Shown here: positions 44,117 through 53,691 of the stretch, one piece after another
Layout of the letters: each line of letters begins with the position of its first letter
Position numbering within the stretch: position 1 is the first letter of the stretch
Assembly (NCBI RefSeq): GCF_030296575.1
Contig: NZ_AP027729.1
Location: forward strand, 1,178,001-1,242,000
Direction: 5' to 3'
DNA: 64,000 nucleotides
Source: Paraoerskovia sediminicola
Lineage (GTDB): Bacteria; Actinomycetota; Actinomycetes; Actinomycetales; Cellulomonadaceae
Program-made: the position numbers and the translations under genes
The notes under the pieces: generated by a model
Seen by the model: the letters and a program-made list of their open reading frames with translations, nothing else
Database searches by the model: none
Told to the model about the DNA's origin: nothing

Positions 44117-44832
44117 GCCGCTCCTCCCGCCACGGTCGCCGGTCGCACCGTCCGCTGCTCGATGTCCTTCTCGCGCCCCGACCAGCTCACGACGCGGTGC
44201 ACGTAGATGCCGGGCGTCATGACGGAGTCCGGGTCGATGTCACCGATCTCCACGACCTCCTCGCACTCGGCGACGGTCAGCCGCCCGGCGGTCGCGACGA
44301 CCGGGTTGAAGTTGCGGGCGGTGAGCCGATAGACGAGGTTCCCGTCGAGGTCGCCGCGCCGCGCGTGCACGAGGGATACGTCGGCGACGATCGCTCGCTC
44401 CTGGACGTACGTCACGCCGTCGAACTCGGCGTGCGGCTTGCCCTCAGCGACGACGGTGCCGACCCCGGTGCGCGTGTAGAACGCGGGGATCCCGGCGCCA
44501 CCGGCCCGCAGGCGCTCGGCGAGGGTGCCCTGCGGCACGAACTCGACCTCGAGCGAGCCGTCGAGGTACTGCGCCGCGAAGCGCTTGTTCTCGCCGACGT
44601 ACGACGACAGGACCTTGGCGACCTGGCCGCTCTCGAGGAGGACGCCGAGCCCCTTGCCGTCCACGCCCATGTTGTTGGAGACGACCGTCAGGCCGCGGGC
44701 CCCGCCGTCACGGACCGCGTCGATCAGGTCGGCCGGGATGCCGCACAGGCCGAAGCCGCCGACGGCGAGGGTGGCGCCGTCCTGCAGGGCTCCCGCGACG
44801 GCGTCCGCCGCGGTCGGGTACAGCTTGCTCAT
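44113..44832 (-). CDS. scoA: 3-oxoacid CoA-transferase subunit A
   Basis: The 239-residue A subunit shows [32 protein letters not shown] and the [21 protein letters not shown] block typical of family I CoA-transferases. A gagaggagc ribosome site precedes the ATG. It lies 41 bp downstream of the GntR gene on the same strand, so regulator and transferase are probably co-transcribed. Confidence 0.92.
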   Translation of the reverse strand: MSKLYPTAADAVAGALQDGATLAVGGFGLCGIPADLIDAVRDGGARGLTVVSNNMGVDGKGLGVLLESGQVAKVLSSYVGENKRFAAQYLDGSLEVEFVPQGTLAERLRAGGAGIPAFYTRTGVGTVVAEGKPHAEFDGVTYVQERAIVADVSLVHARRGDLDGNLVYRLTARNFNPVVATAGRLTVAECEEVVEIGDIDPDSVMTPGIYVHRVVSWSGREKDIEQRTVRPATVAGGAA

Positions 44833-44873
44833 CTGAGCTCCTCTCGGTCGGGGACGACGTCGGTGTCGTCCGT

Positions 44874-45626
44874 TCACCGTGCGGCCGCGGTGACCCGCGG
44901 GCGGGGCACCAGGGTCGACTCCTCGACGACGGACTCGAGCGTCCTCTGGAGGTGGGCGGTCGAGGCGGCGACGCAGCCCTCGACGTCGCCCGCGACCGCG
45001 GTCGCGAGGATCTCCCGGTGCTCCTGCTGGGAGATCTTCAGCCGCTCGGGCGACGCTCCGTGCCCGGTGGCCTGGTCGACGTGCAGGTAGCTGCGCCGGT
45101 ACCGCTCGGAGTGGTCCCAGAGGTCGGCGAGCGTGCCCTCGATGCGCTCGCCGGCCCCGGCGTGGACGCCGAGGTGGAACGCGCGGTGGTGCTGCCGGAA
45201 CGTCTCCAGGTCGTCGGCGTCGATCGCGTCCTGCATGCGGGCGACCTCGTCGACCAGGTGCTGCCGCCGCGGCGGGGTCAGCGCGGGGACTGCGGCGCGC
45301 ACCGCGACCGGTTCGAGCGCGATACGCATCGCGTAGATCTGGTCGAGGTCGTCGAGGCTGAGCTCGGAGACGCGCATGCGCCGGTTGAAGTCGCCGACGA
45401 CGAGCCCCTCGCTCACCAGGCGCCGCAGCGCCTCGCGCAACGGGGTGCGGCTGATGCCGATCCGCTGCGCGACCTGCACCTGCGACAGCACCGCTCCGGG
45501 CCGCAGGTGCCCCGAGAGGATCTCCTCGCGCAGCGCGGAGTACGCCGCCGCGACGGCGTCGTCGGTCGGGGAGCCAGGGCTCGACCTGGTGGGGCTCGGG
45601 GACGTGGCCACCGACGCGAGAGCCAT
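44874..45626 (-). CDS. GntR-family (FadR/FCD-type) regulator
   Basis: This 250-residue GntR protein has a winged helix (about 25-90; LRPGAVLSQVQVAQRIGISRTPLREALRRL in part) and an FCD ligand domain (about 100-230) with the metal-binding histidines expected in HHRAFHLGVHAG and EHREIL. FCD-type members sense carboxylic acids. It heads the operon with the CoA-transferase and faces the thiolase gene; a TGTCTACA site lies between. Strong gaggagg ribosome site before ATG 45626. Confidence 0.88.
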   Translation of the reverse strand: MALASVATSPSPTRSSPGSPTDDAVAAAYSALREEILSGHLRPGAVLSQVQVAQRIGISRTPLREALRRLVSEGLVVGDFNRRMRVSELSLDDLDQIYAMRIALEPVAVRAAVPALTPPRRQHLVDEVARMQDAIDADDLETFRQHHRAFHLGVHAGAGERIEGTLADLWDHSERYRRSYLHVDQATGHGASPERLKISQQEHREILATAVAGDVEGCVAASTAHLQRTLESVVEESTLVPRPRVTAAAR

Positions 45627-45684
45627 GGATCCTCCTCGAGGCGGCGACGGCGGGTGGCTCGAGCAGCTACCCGCGATACGTAAC

Positions 45685-45692
45685 TGTCTACA
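45685..45692. promoter_or_regulatory. GntR-type half-palindrome in the gntR/thiolase promoter
   Basis: TGTCTACA fits the TGTnnACA core bound by many FCD-type GntR regulators. It lies in an AT-rich patch midway between the divergent starts, consistent with control of both directions. Confidence 0.5.
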
Positions 45693-45737
45693 GAAAAGTG
45701 TAACGTGGGTCACACCGACCGGCCCAAGGAGGTCCCG

Positions 45738-46984
45738 ATGCGTACGACACCTGCCTCCCCCACCCCGGCGCGAGCATCTCGGGCGGCGCATCCACCGACG
45801 TGTCGGACGACGTCGTGATCGTGTCCGCGGCCCGCACCCCTCAGGGGCGGTTGCGTGGGGCGCTGGCCTCGCTGAGCGCGGTCGAGCTCGGCGCGGTCGC
45901 GGCCCGCGAGGCCCTGCGCGGCGCGGGCCCGCTCGCCGACGACATCGACCAGGTGATCATCGGTCAGGTCCTGCAGGCCGGGGCCGGGCAGAACCCCGCC
46001 CGCCAGACCGCGGTCGCCGCCGGCGTCGGGCCGCACGCGCCCGCCATGACCATCAACAAGGTCTGCCTGTCCGGGCTGACGGCGGTCATCGACGGCGCCA
46101 AGGCGCTGCGCTGCGGGGACGCCACCGCGATCCTCGTCGGCGGCCAGGAGTCCATGACCGCCGCACCCCACCTGATGCCCGGGTCCCGCGCCGGCCACAC
46201 GTTCGGCGACATCACCCTCCTGGACGCGACCGCCCACGACGGCCTCACGGACGCGTTCGACCGCGAGTCCATGGGACTGTCCACCGAGCGCTACAACACC
46301 GCCGACGTCGCCGTCTCGCGCGCCGAGCAGGACGCCGTCGCCGCCCGCTCCCACCAGCGCGCCGCAGCCGCCGCCGAGGCGGGACGCCTCGACGCCGAGA
46401 TCGCTCCCGTCGAGGTGCCGCAGCGGCGCGGCGAGCCAGCCGTGGTGCGCCACGACGAGGGCGTGCGACCCGACGCCACGACCGAGGCCCTCGGCCGGCT
46501 GCGGCCCGCGTTCCACCCCGACGGGACGATCACGGCCGGCAACGCCTCCCCCATCTCCGACGGCGCCGCCATGCTCGTGCTCACCACCCGCGCCCACGCC
46601 GACGCCGCCGGGGTACCCGTCCTGGCCACGGTGCGCGCCTACGGGCAGGTCGCCGGCCCCGACACGTCGCTGCACTCCCAGCCCGCCCACGCCATCCAGC
46701 AGGCCCTCGACCGGCAAGGATGGAGCGTCGACGACCTCGACCTCGTCGAGATCAACGAGGCGTTCGGCATCGTCGTCGCCCGCTCGACCACCGTCCTGGG
46801 CGCCGACCCCGACACGGTCAACGTCGACGGCGGCGGCATCGCCCTCGGCCACCCCATCGGCGCCTCCGGAGCCCGCCTCGCCGTCCACGCCGCCCACGAG
46901 CTCACCCGCCGCGGCCACGGCCGAGCCGCACTAGGCCTCTGCGGCGGAGGCGGCCAAGGCGAAGCCCTCCTCCTCGAACGCTGA
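45738..46984 (+). CDS. Thiolase (acetyl-CoA C-acetyltransferase; apparent frameshift at N-terminus)
   Basis: The thiolase has its three catalytic motifs: NKVCLSG, GIALGHPIGASG and LGLCGGGGQG. It splits acetoacetyl-CoA into two acetyl-CoA, the next step after the divergent CoA-transferase. The readable frame can begin at GTG 45800 (394 residues, C89 nucleophile). However, a perfect aaggaggt ribosome site serves an ATG at 45738 in another frame. One extra base in the C5 run 45757-45761 joins that ATG to the thiolase, adding about 21 residues (415 total). Both starts are possible; the ribosome site favours 45738. Confidence 0.85.
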
Positions 46985-47018
46985 CGCCGCGCCCACTCGA
47001 ACACGCGCCGCAGCGCGG

Positions 47019-47726
47019 TCACGGCTGGCGCCGGTGCACCGCCCACGCTCGCGCCTCGTCGAGGCCGCCCGAGGTGACCCGCGCGTAGACGAGCCGGTCG
47101 TGGAGGCGGTTGCGGCGTCCGGCCCAGAGCTCGACCTCGCGGCATGCGACCCGCCAGCCGCCCCAGTCGTCGGGGACGGGGACGTCGTCCGGCGACCCGG
47201 TGTCAGGGTAGCGCTCGGCGAACCGCGCGTACGCGGCCTCGAGCGCGGCGCGGCTGGCGACGCCGCGCGACTGGTCGGACGCCCAGGCGCTGATCCGCGA
47301 GCCCCACGGCCGCGACACGAAGTAGTCGACGACCTCGTCACGGTCGAGCGGGACGGCGTGGCCGCGGAACCGCACCGCCCGGTAGAGGGACGGCCAGGTC
47401 AGGGACGCCGCGATCGTGCCCGTGGTCTCGATCTCGGCGGCCTTGGCCGAGGTCAGACCCGTGACGAACCCGGGGCCGCGGCCGTCGAGGAACCGCATGA
47501 GGACGGTGCGGACGTTCGGCATGCCGGTGCGGTCGACGGTCGCGACCGACATCGCTGTCGGCTCCGGGACGTCGCCGCGCTCGGCCTGGCGGGTCTCGGC
47601 GGCGTCGAGCCACCGCTGCACCTGCTCGAGCGGCGTCGCGGCGAGCTCGTCCTCGGCGATCCCGTCACCGAGGTAGTCGGTGCGGCGGGCGGTGCGGTGG
47701 ACGGCGTCGCGGTCGTTCGCGGTCAT
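47019..47726 (-). CDS. pdxH: Pyridoxamine 5'-phosphate oxidase
   Basis: The 235-residue FMN enzyme oxidises pyridoxamine/pyridoxine phosphate to pyridoxal phosphate. Family blocks include PTAMSVATVDRTGMPNVRTVLMR (in part), SLYRAVRFRGHA, SRPWGSRISAWASDQS and the C-terminal ELWAGRRNRLHDRLVY. The length is near the family norm, with a short N-terminal extension. ATG 47726 was chosen over an upstream start for lack of sequence conservation before it. Confidence 0.92.
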   Translation of the reverse strand: MTANDRDAVHRTARRTDYLGDGIAEDELAATPLEQVQRWLDAAETRQAERGDVPEPTAMSVATVDRTGMPNVRTVLMRFLDGRGPGFVTGLTSAKAAEIETTGTIAASLTWPSLYRAVRFRGHAVPLDRDEVVDYFVSRPWGSRISAWASDQSRGVASRAALEAAYARFAERYPDTGSPDDVPVPDDWGGWRVACREVELWAGRRNRLHDRLVYARVTSGGLDEARAWAVHRRQP

Positions 47727-47808
47727 CGATGCACCGTAGCGCCGACCCGGGGACCTCACAGGTCGCCCCGCGCAGGCTTGGACGCTTCCCGTCCGTCGAG
47801 CACCGACG

Positions 47809-48240
47809 TCAGTTGAGCACCGACGTCAGCAGCAGGCTCGTCTCGCTGTTGACGACCCCCTCGGTGCGCCGGATCGACGCGAGCACCTGGTCGAAGCTCG
47901 CGAGCGACTCGGTGCGGATCTCGATCACGAGGTCCCAGCCGCCGTTGGTGGTGTGCATCGACCGGATGCCCGGCACGCCCCGCAGCTTGCGGATCACGTC
48001 GTCGGTGTCGCGGCCGCGGACCTCGACGAACGAGATCGCCCGGAGCGTGTCCGGGTCCTGCCCTTCCCGGACGGTCACGGAGAACCCGGCGATCACGCCG
48101 TCGGCCACCATGCGGTCCATCCGGGCGTTCACGGTCGCGCGCGTCACGCCGAGCCGGCGCGCGAGGCTCGCGACCGGCTCCCGGGCGTCGATGCGCAGCG
48201 CGGCGAGCAGCCGCCGGTCGAGCTCGTCGAGGTCCGCCAT
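47809..48240 (-). CDS. Lrp/AsnC-family regulator
   Basis: The 143-residue protein has an N-terminal helix-turn-helix (LDELDRRLLAALRIDAREPVASLARRLGVTRATVNARMDRM in part) and a RAM effector domain (ISFVEVRGRDTDDVIRKL, TTNGGWDLVIEI). It is divergent from ornithine cyclodeaminase and CtlX genes across about 140 bp and is probably their amino-acid-responsive regulator. Confidence 0.9.
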   Translation of the reverse strand: MADLDELDRRLLAALRIDAREPVASLARRLGVTRATVNARMDRMVADGVIAGFSVTVREGQDPDTLRAISFVEVRGRDTDDVIRKLRGVPGIRSMHTTNGGWDLVIEIRTESLASFDQVLASIRRTEGVVNSETSLLLTSVLN

Positions 48241-48380
48241 GCACAGAACGTACACCGATGACCTACAGAGTGGACAGCGTTCTGGGCGAGATGACGCCCT
48301 GTGTTCATTGTCCGTGCATATCGCCCAGCCATAACCTCGTGCCACCAGCACGATCCAGGCGAACTGCGGAGGTGACCGAG

Positions 48381-49409
48381 ATGGTGGCGTTCCTCGATGT
48401 GACAGGCATGACCCGGTGGGTGTCCGAGACCGGTCTCGAGCACGTGCTCGCCGACATGGTGGCGCGCGTGCGCGCAGACTTCCGCCGGTGGACCGAGTTC
48501 GAGCGCGCCCCGCGCGTCGCGTCGCACAGCAGCATCGGCGTCATCGAGCTGATGCCAACGAGCGACGGCCAGTCCTACGGCTTCAAGTACGTCAACGGCC
48601 ACCCGGCCAACCCGAACCGCGGCCTCCAGACCGTCACCGCGTTCGGCGTCCTCGCCGACGTGGCGACCGGCTACCCCGTGTTCTTCTCCGAGATGACGCT
48701 GCTCACGGGCCTGCGCACCGCCGCGACCTCGGCCATGGCCGCCAAGGCGCTGGCCCGACGCGACGCGAAGGTCATGACGATGATCGGCACCGGCTCGCAG
48801 TCCGAGTTCCAGGCGCTCGCGTTCCGCTCGACGCTCGGCATCGAGACCCTGCGCGTCTGGGACACCGACCCCGCCGCCATGGACAAGCTGGCCGCCAACC
48901 TGCGCCCCCTCGGCTTCGACGTCACCGTCTGCGCGAGCGCCGCCGAGGCGACCGAGGGCGCCGACGTCATCACGACCTGCACCGCCGACAAGTCCAACGC
49001 GACCGTGCTGGCCGACGCCATGGTGCGTCCCGGGGTCCACATCAACGCGATCGGCGGCGACTGCCCCGGCAAGACCGAGCTCGACGGGGCGATCCTCGAC
49101 CGGGCGCGCGTGTTCGTCGAGCACGAGCCGCAGACCCGCATCGAGGGCGAGATCCAGCAGCGGCCCGCGGACTTCCCGGTCACCGAGCTGTGGACGGTCC
49201 TGACGGGTGCGGCCGCGGGACGCACCTCGGCCGAGGAGATCACGGTGTTCGACTCCGTGGGCTTCGCGATCGAGGACTTCTCGGCGCTCTCCCTCGCGTA
49301 CGCGGCGACCCGCGGCACGCGCTACGTCCAGGACCTCGAGATCGTCGCCGAGCCGGCGGACCCGAAGAACCTGTTCTCGCTCCTGTCCCCGGCCCGGGTC
49401 ATGGCGTGA
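48381..49409 (+). CDS. Ornithine cyclodeaminase-family protein
   Basis: The 342-residue protein belongs to the ornithine cyclodeaminase/mu-crystallin family. It would convert ornithine to proline and ammonia with NAD, or act on a related amino acid. Landmarks are ASHSSIGVIELMPTSDGQSYGFKYVNGHP, TALRTAATSAMAA-like LLTGLRTAATSAMAAKA and the dinucleotide fold MIGTGSQSEFQ (read in part). A ggaggtgacc ribosome site precedes the ATG. The stop overlaps the ctlX start by GTGA. Confidence 0.88.
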   Translation: MVAFLDVTGMTRWVSETGLEHVLADMVARVRADFRRWTEFERAPRVASHSSIGVIELMPTSDGQSYGFKYVNGHPANPNRGLQTVTAFGVLADVATGYPVFFSEMTLLTGLRTAATSAMAAKALARRDAKVMTMIGTGSQSEFQALAFRSTLGIETLRVWDTDPAAMDKLAANLRPLGFDVTVCASAAEATEGADVITTCTADKSNATVLADAMVRPGVHINAIGGDCPGKTELDGAILDRARVFVEHEPQTRIEGEIQQRPADFPVTELWTVLTGAAAGRTSAEEITVFDSVGFAIEDFSALSLAYAATRGTRYVQDLEIVAEPADPKNLFSLLSPARVMA

Positions 49410-50410
49410 TCGGGCAGTCCGCCCAGGCACCGTCCGCCGTCGTCACGATCCGCCCGCACCGCTTCTCGCCCAACCCCGCGACGACGACGGACAACGCGTT
49501 CCAGGGCACCGACCCGACCCGCGACGAGGTCTCGCTCGCGTCCGACGCGTTCCGCGAGGCGACGGCCGTCGCCGACGTGCTGCGCGCGCACGGCGTGCGC
49601 GTGCACATGTTCGAGGACGAGACGAGCGACCGCCCCGACGCCGTGTTCCCGAACAACTGGTTCTCGACGCACGCGGGCGGCCGCATCGCCCTGTACCCGA
49701 TGTACTCCCCCAGCCGGCGCACCGAGAGGCGGCCGGACGTCGTCCGGCACCTCGTGGAGACCTACCGGGTCCAGGAGGTGGTCGACTACTCCCCGCTCGA
49801 GCTGGACGGCACGTTCCTCGAGGGCACGGGGGCGATGGTGCTCGACCACGTCGACCGGGTCGCGTACGCGGCGCGGTCCAACCGCGCCAACCCGGACGCG
49901 CTGCACCGGTTCTGCTCGCAGTTCGGGTACGAGCCGGTGGTGTTCGACGCGGCGGACGGCGCGGGTCAGGCGATCTATCACACGAACGTCCTCATGTGCA
50001 TCGCCTCGGACGTCGCCCTCGTGGGGCTCGACCTCATCACCGACCCGGCACGGCGGGCCCTCGTGGAGGGCCGCCTGCGTGCCTCGGGACGGCGCGTGGT
50101 CGCCCTGGACGAGCAGCAGGTCCGGGACTTCGCGGGGAACGCGATCGAGGTCCGCGGACGGCGCGGCCGCCTCCTCGTCATGTCTCGCCGGGCCGCAGCG
50201 AGCCTCAGCCCCACGCAGCGGCGCACGATCGAGAAGAGCTGCCCGATCGTCGACGTGGACGTGCCCACGATCGAGCTGGCGGGCGGATCGGTGCGCTGCA
50301 TGATCGCGGGCGTGCACCTGGCGCCGCGCGAGGTCGGGTCGCGGCGGTCGGCGCGCGCCGGCGCCGTGCACGGGGACGTCGGCGCCCCGGGCTCGCTCGC
50401 GTCGGTCTGA
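49406..50410 (+). CDS. ctlX: CtlX-type citrulline/arginine amidino-hydrolase
   Basis: The 334-residue protein is an amidinotransferase-fold (pentein) hydrolase of the CtlX group, with IRPHRFSPNPATTTDNAFQ, DAVFPNNWFSTH, LEGTGAMVLDHV, IYHTNVLMCI and a late CMIAGVHL carrying the nucleophilic cysteine. CtlX-like enzymes work in citrulline or arginine use and sit beside ornithine cyclodeaminase genes, as here. The GTG start overlaps the upstream stop (49406-49409). The pair would take a ureido or guanidino amino acid to ornithine and then proline. Confidence 0.85.
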   Translation: MIGQSAQAPSAVVTIRPHRFSPNPATTTDNAFQGTDPTRDEVSLASDAFREATAVADVLRAHGVRVHMFEDETSDRPDAVFPNNWFSTHAGGRIALYPMYSPSRRTERRPDVVRHLVETYRVQEVVDYSPLELDGTFLEGTGAMVLDHVDRVAYAARSNRANPDALHRFCSQFGYEPVVFDAADGAGQAIYHTNVLMCIASDVALVGLDLITDPARRALVEGRLRASGRRVVALDEQQVRDFAGNAIEVRGRRGRLLVMSRRAAASLSPTQRRTIEKSCPIVDVDVPTIELAGGSVRCMIAGVHLAPREVGSRRSARAGAVHGDVGAPGSLASV

Positions 50411-50430
50411 GCCGCCCCCAGACTGGACGC

Positions 50431-51021
50431 ATGGGCGACGACACCGCGACGAAGGCCATGCTGCGCAGGTACCTGCAGACACCGCGCGAGGCGCTGATCT
50501 GGAAGCTCGAGGGCCTGTCCGAGCGTGAGGCCCGTACGCCTCGCACTCCGACGGGCACCAGCCTGCTCGGCCTCGTCAAGCACTGCCTCGCGGTCGAGAT
50601 CGGGTACTTCGGCGAGACGATGGGCCGCCCGTGGCCGACCCCGGCGGAGACCCCCTGGGAGGACGCCGACGACCCGCTCGCCGACATGTGGGCGACGCCG
50701 GACGAGTCGGTCGCGAGCCTCACGGATCTCTACCGCCGCGTGTGGGTCTTCGCGGACGAGACGATCGACGCCCTGCCGCTGGACGCCGTCGGGCACGTCC
50801 CGTGGTGGCCTGCCGAGCGCTCCGAGGTCACGCTCGGGCAGGTGATGGTGCACGTCACGGCCGACATCGCCCGGCACGCGGGCCACGCAGACATCCTGCG
50901 CGAGCAGATCGACGGGGCGGTCGGGCTGCGCGTCGACAACACGAACATCCCGGGCATGACCGCCGACGACTGGGCGGCCTACGTCGCGCGGCTGCAGCAG
51001 GTGGCGGACGACGCGCGCTGA
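50431..51021 (+). CDS. DinB-family (DUF664) protein
   Basis: The 196-residue protein is a four-helix DinB/DUF664 member, with putative metal-ligand histidines in LGLVKHCLAVEIGYF and HVTADIARHAGHADILREQIDG. Family members include mycothiol- or bacillithiol-dependent enzymes of detoxification. The exact reaction is unknown. It follows ctlX by 20 bp and may be read through from that operon. Confidence 0.8.
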   Translation: MGDDTATKAMLRRYLQTPREALIWKLEGLSEREARTPRTPTGTSLLGLVKHCLAVEIGYFGETMGRPWPTPAETPWEDADDPLADMWATPDESVASLTDLYRRVWVFADETIDALPLDAVGHVPWWPAERSEVTLGQVMVHVTADIARHAGHADILREQIDGAVGLRVDNTNIPGMTADDWAAYVARLQQVADDAR

Positions 51022-51035
51022 CGCTCCCTGGGGGT

Positions 51036-51500
51036 CTAAGCCTCCGCCGGCGGAGCGCCGAGCACCGCGAGCGTCTCGCGCAGGACGATGCGCTGCTCGG
51101 GGGTGAGCCGGTCGAGCACGTGCCGCTTCACGGCGGCATCGTGGATGGGTCGGGCGGTGCGCACCTGGTCCAGCCCGTGCTCGGTGATCGTGACCTCGGC
51201 GGCTCGGCGCACCCGCTTCCGCTCGACGAGCCCGCGCCGCTCCATGCGGGTGACCTGGTGCGAGACGCGCGTCCGGTCCCACGCGAGCTCGACGGCGAGG
51301 ACGCTCTGTCGCAGCGTCCCGTCGTCCCCGGAGATCGCCAGCGCCATGAGGATCGTGAGGTCCGGCTCCGAGAGGCCGGTCGCTGCGGTGACCTCGTCGA
51401 CGACCGCGACGCGCACCGTCTCGTGCACCCGCTTCCAGCCGAACCAGAGCGCGATGTCCGTCTCGCTGCTCGCCAGACCATCGGGTGTTGACATGTCCAC
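51036..51500 (-). CDS. MarR-family transcriptional regulator
   Basis: The 154-residue regulator has a MarR winged helix (LSEPDLTILMALA, LRQSVLAVELAWDRTRVSHQVTRMERRGLVER in part) with the wing KRVRRAAEVTITEHG. It is divergent from a DUF2316 gene with a perfect palindrome between them. GTG 51500 and ATG 51494 are both possible starts. Likely an autorepressor responding to a small molecule. Confidence 0.88.
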   Translation of the reverse strand: MDMSTPDGLASSETDIALWFGWKRVHETVRVAVVDEVTAATGLSEPDLTILMALAISGDDGTLRQSVLAVELAWDRTRVSHQVTRMERRGLVERKRVRRAAEVTITEHGLDQVRTARPIHDAAVKRHVLDRLTPEQRIVLRETLAVLGAPPAEA

Positions 51501-51517
51501 AAGAGTAGCCGTAACGT

Positions 51518-51533
51518 TGTTGATACATCAACA
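51518..51533. promoter_or_regulatory. Palindromic MarR operator
   Basis: tgttgat-ac-atcaaca is a perfect 16-bp inverted repeat 18 bp upstream of the MarR GTG and 55 bp upstream of the DUF2316 ATG, typical in size and symmetry for MarR dimers. Confidence 0.75.
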
Positions 51534-51587
51534 CCTGCCGTTCGGAGATCGACGACGACCGCCACGGCGCACGAGAGAGAAGTCGTC

Positions 51588-51890
51588 ATGTCGCTGAACA
51601 CCCTGGAGATGCAGCAGACCAGCCAGGAGCTGCGCGCCAACCTCGGGATCTCGGGCCTCACCGTCCCCGATCTCGCGACCGAGCTGGACATGGAGCCCAC
51701 CACAGTCGAGTCCGTCCTCGCGATGGACGGATCCGCAGATCCCGCGGACGTCTGGCTCGTCCGAGACCACATGCAGAACACGATCCTCATGCGCCGCCGC
51801 ACGCCGTTCCCCTACACGCGACTCACCGACGAGATGCGCACGGTCGCGAAGTCGTGGTTCAGCCTGCACGAGGCACCGCTCCCCCGCTGA
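51588..51890 (+). CDS. DUF2316 family protein
   Basis: The 100-residue protein matches the small DUF2316 family (SLNTLEMQQTSQELRANL, ELDMEPTTVESVLAM, DVWLVRDHM, RRRTPFPYTRL). It has a helix-turn-helix-like centre but no known function. It is divergent from the MarR regulator and probably its main target. A strong terminator follows. Confidence 0.8.
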   Translation: MSLNTLEMQQTSQELRANLGISGLTVPDLATELDMEPTTVESVLAMDGSADPADVWLVRDHMQNTILMRRRTPFPYTRLTDEMRTVAKSWFSLHEAPLPR

Positions 51891-51904
51891 GCTCACATGC
51901 GGCG

Positions 51905-51945
51905 CGCCTCGGTGCCCGCACCCCGAGGGCGCGGGCACCGAGGCG
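51905..51945. terminator. Bidirectional terminator hairpin
   Basis: A perfect 15-bp stem (cgcctcggtgcccgc with its complement, 51905-51919 and 51931-51945) and an 11-nt loop lie between the convergent DUF2316 and GH43 genes. It begins 14 bases after the DUF2316 stop and 40 bases beyond the corrected GH43 stop, supporting that correction. Confidence 0.8.
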
Positions 51946-51985
51946 ATCTCCGGAGAGAGGGCCCGAGAGATGGCCTGCGAGTCGG

Positions 51986-53607
51986 TCAGCAGGCCCCTTC
52001 CTGCACCCACGGCCCGTGCGCGGACGCGCCGGCTCCTGGTTGCGCGTCCACCACGACGCCCGCCAGCGCGACCCGTCGTGCGCGACCACGTCGCCCTCGT
52101 CGTACACGGCCGACGTCGTCCACTGCGTGCCGCAGGTGCTCGGGGAGCCGACCTCCGACCAACCGCCCCAGGGCGACGCGCCCGGCGTCTGGCCCCGGAC
52201 CCACCACTGCGCCTCGAACGTGCGGCCCTCGTAGGTCACGCGGTCGCCCTCCGTGTACGTGGCCATCGGGTCGTACAACGGCGCGTCCGCCTGCGGACGC
52301 TGGGCGTAGAGGCGGTCACCCTCGGGCCCGGTCCACTCGAGCCGCACGACACCCGGGACCGCCGAGTCCTCGATGACGGACGGGTCGGACCAGAAGCCCT
52401 TGTTGAGGTTTCGGAAGAACGTCATCCAGGCAGCGCCCTCGTCGTCCACGAACATGTTGTTGTGCCCGGCGCCGACTCCCGCGGTGTAGCGCGGGGAGTA
52501 CGGACCCTCGAAGCTGTCCGAGACCGCGACGACCGCGTCGTACTGGTCCTTCGGGCCCGTACCACCCAGGTAGGACCAGCTCGGGTCGCCCGCGGTGCCG
52601 GTCGTGTTCGACCAGATCGCGTGCATCAAGTAGTACTTGCCCTCGTACTTCGTCACCGTCGCCCCCTCGATGTAGGGCTCGGGCTGGTACTTCTGCTGGT
52701 CGAACGTCGGCAGGTCCGTCGAGGTCTCGAGGTGCTCCATGTCGTCGGTGAACTTCGCGTAGTAGTCGTTGTGCAGCACGAGGTACGTGTCGTCGTCCTC
52801 GTGGAACATGCCGCCGTCGATGTGGTATCGGCGCTGGTCGGTGGCACGGACCGGGTCCCCGAACGGCTTGTCGACCGTCTCGGCGATGTTCCGGTAGGGC
52901 CCCTCGATGCCGCCCTCGCTCACGAGCCCGAACGAGCCGACGATCTTCCCGGCGTCGCCGATGCAAGCGACGAGGTACCACTTCCCGTCGATGTACTGGA
53001 GCTCGGGCGCCCACACCTGTCCCTGGCGCGTCGCCGGGTCGTCAGGGTTCGTGTACGTCTGCCAGTCCGCCACCACGGTACGGTCGGCGGTGTTCTCGTC
53101 GGCGAACTCCGGCGACCAGACCTTGCCCTTGGGCTCGTCGGGGCGCAGGCCCGTCGTGTCGACGAGCGTCCACGGTCCGTCGAGCGCGGGCGCGGTCCAG
53201 ATGTACAGGCCGTCGTTCCACGGCGCCGCCTTGTCCAGCCCTTCGGCGCGGGTGGTCCCCGTCGCGACGTACAGCGACTCGCCGTCGACCTCGAAGCGGT
53301 TCACGTACGTGTCGCGCATCCAGACCCGCCCGAGCTCCTCGTCCTGCGGCCGCAGCTCGAGGTCGAGGATCAGCGAGTTGTCCTCCCGCGCCATCAGCTC
53401 CGACCGGCCGTCAGCGGTGCCGTACGGCTCGAGGTCCGGCCAGTTCGCCGGGTAGTCACTCTCCGCGGGGTCCGCGACGTCCTGCGCTGCAGGAGCCACG
53501 GTGCCGGCGTCCGCGGCGGATGCGGCCGAGCCCAGGCCGGTGACGAGCAGCACGGCCGATGCGACCGTCACGGCCGTCGTCCGTCTGGAGGTCCTGATCC
53601 ACCCCAT
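51986..53607 (-). CDS. Secreted GH43-family hydrolase with CBM5/12-type modules (apparent -1 frameshift)
   Basis: The protein has a signal peptide (about 1-32, ASA-AD) and a five-bladed GH43 propeller with MRDTYVNRF (base Asp), VWSPEFADE/VWAPELQYIDGKWYLVAC and PYIEGATVTKYEGKYYLMHA (acid Glu). Two C-terminal chitin/cellulose-binding-like modules follow (MATYTEGDRVTYEGRTFEAQWWVRGQ; SAVYDEGDVVAHDGSRWRASWWTRNQEP in part). As written the frame runs past the second module to 51859; adding one base at 52029-52030 gives the expected module end GPWVQEGAC with stop at 51986, total 540 residues. It likely trims arabinose- or xylose-containing polysaccharide outside the cell. Confidence 0.85.
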
Positions 53608-53669
53608 GATGAACGTTCCCTTCGTCGTTGAAGATCCCCTGCTCGCCTGAGCCAACCGGCCACGAATTT

Positions 53670-53691
53670 TTCCGTCAAGAGGTTGACGGAA
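53670..53691. promoter_or_regulatory. 22-bp inverted repeat upstream of GH43
   Basis: ttccgtcaa-gagg-ttgacggaa is a perfect 9+4+9 palindrome 63 bp upstream of the GH43 start, in an AT-rich patch. It looks like an operator for a LacI- or similar dimeric regulator; no such regulator is adjacent. Confidence 0.7.
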
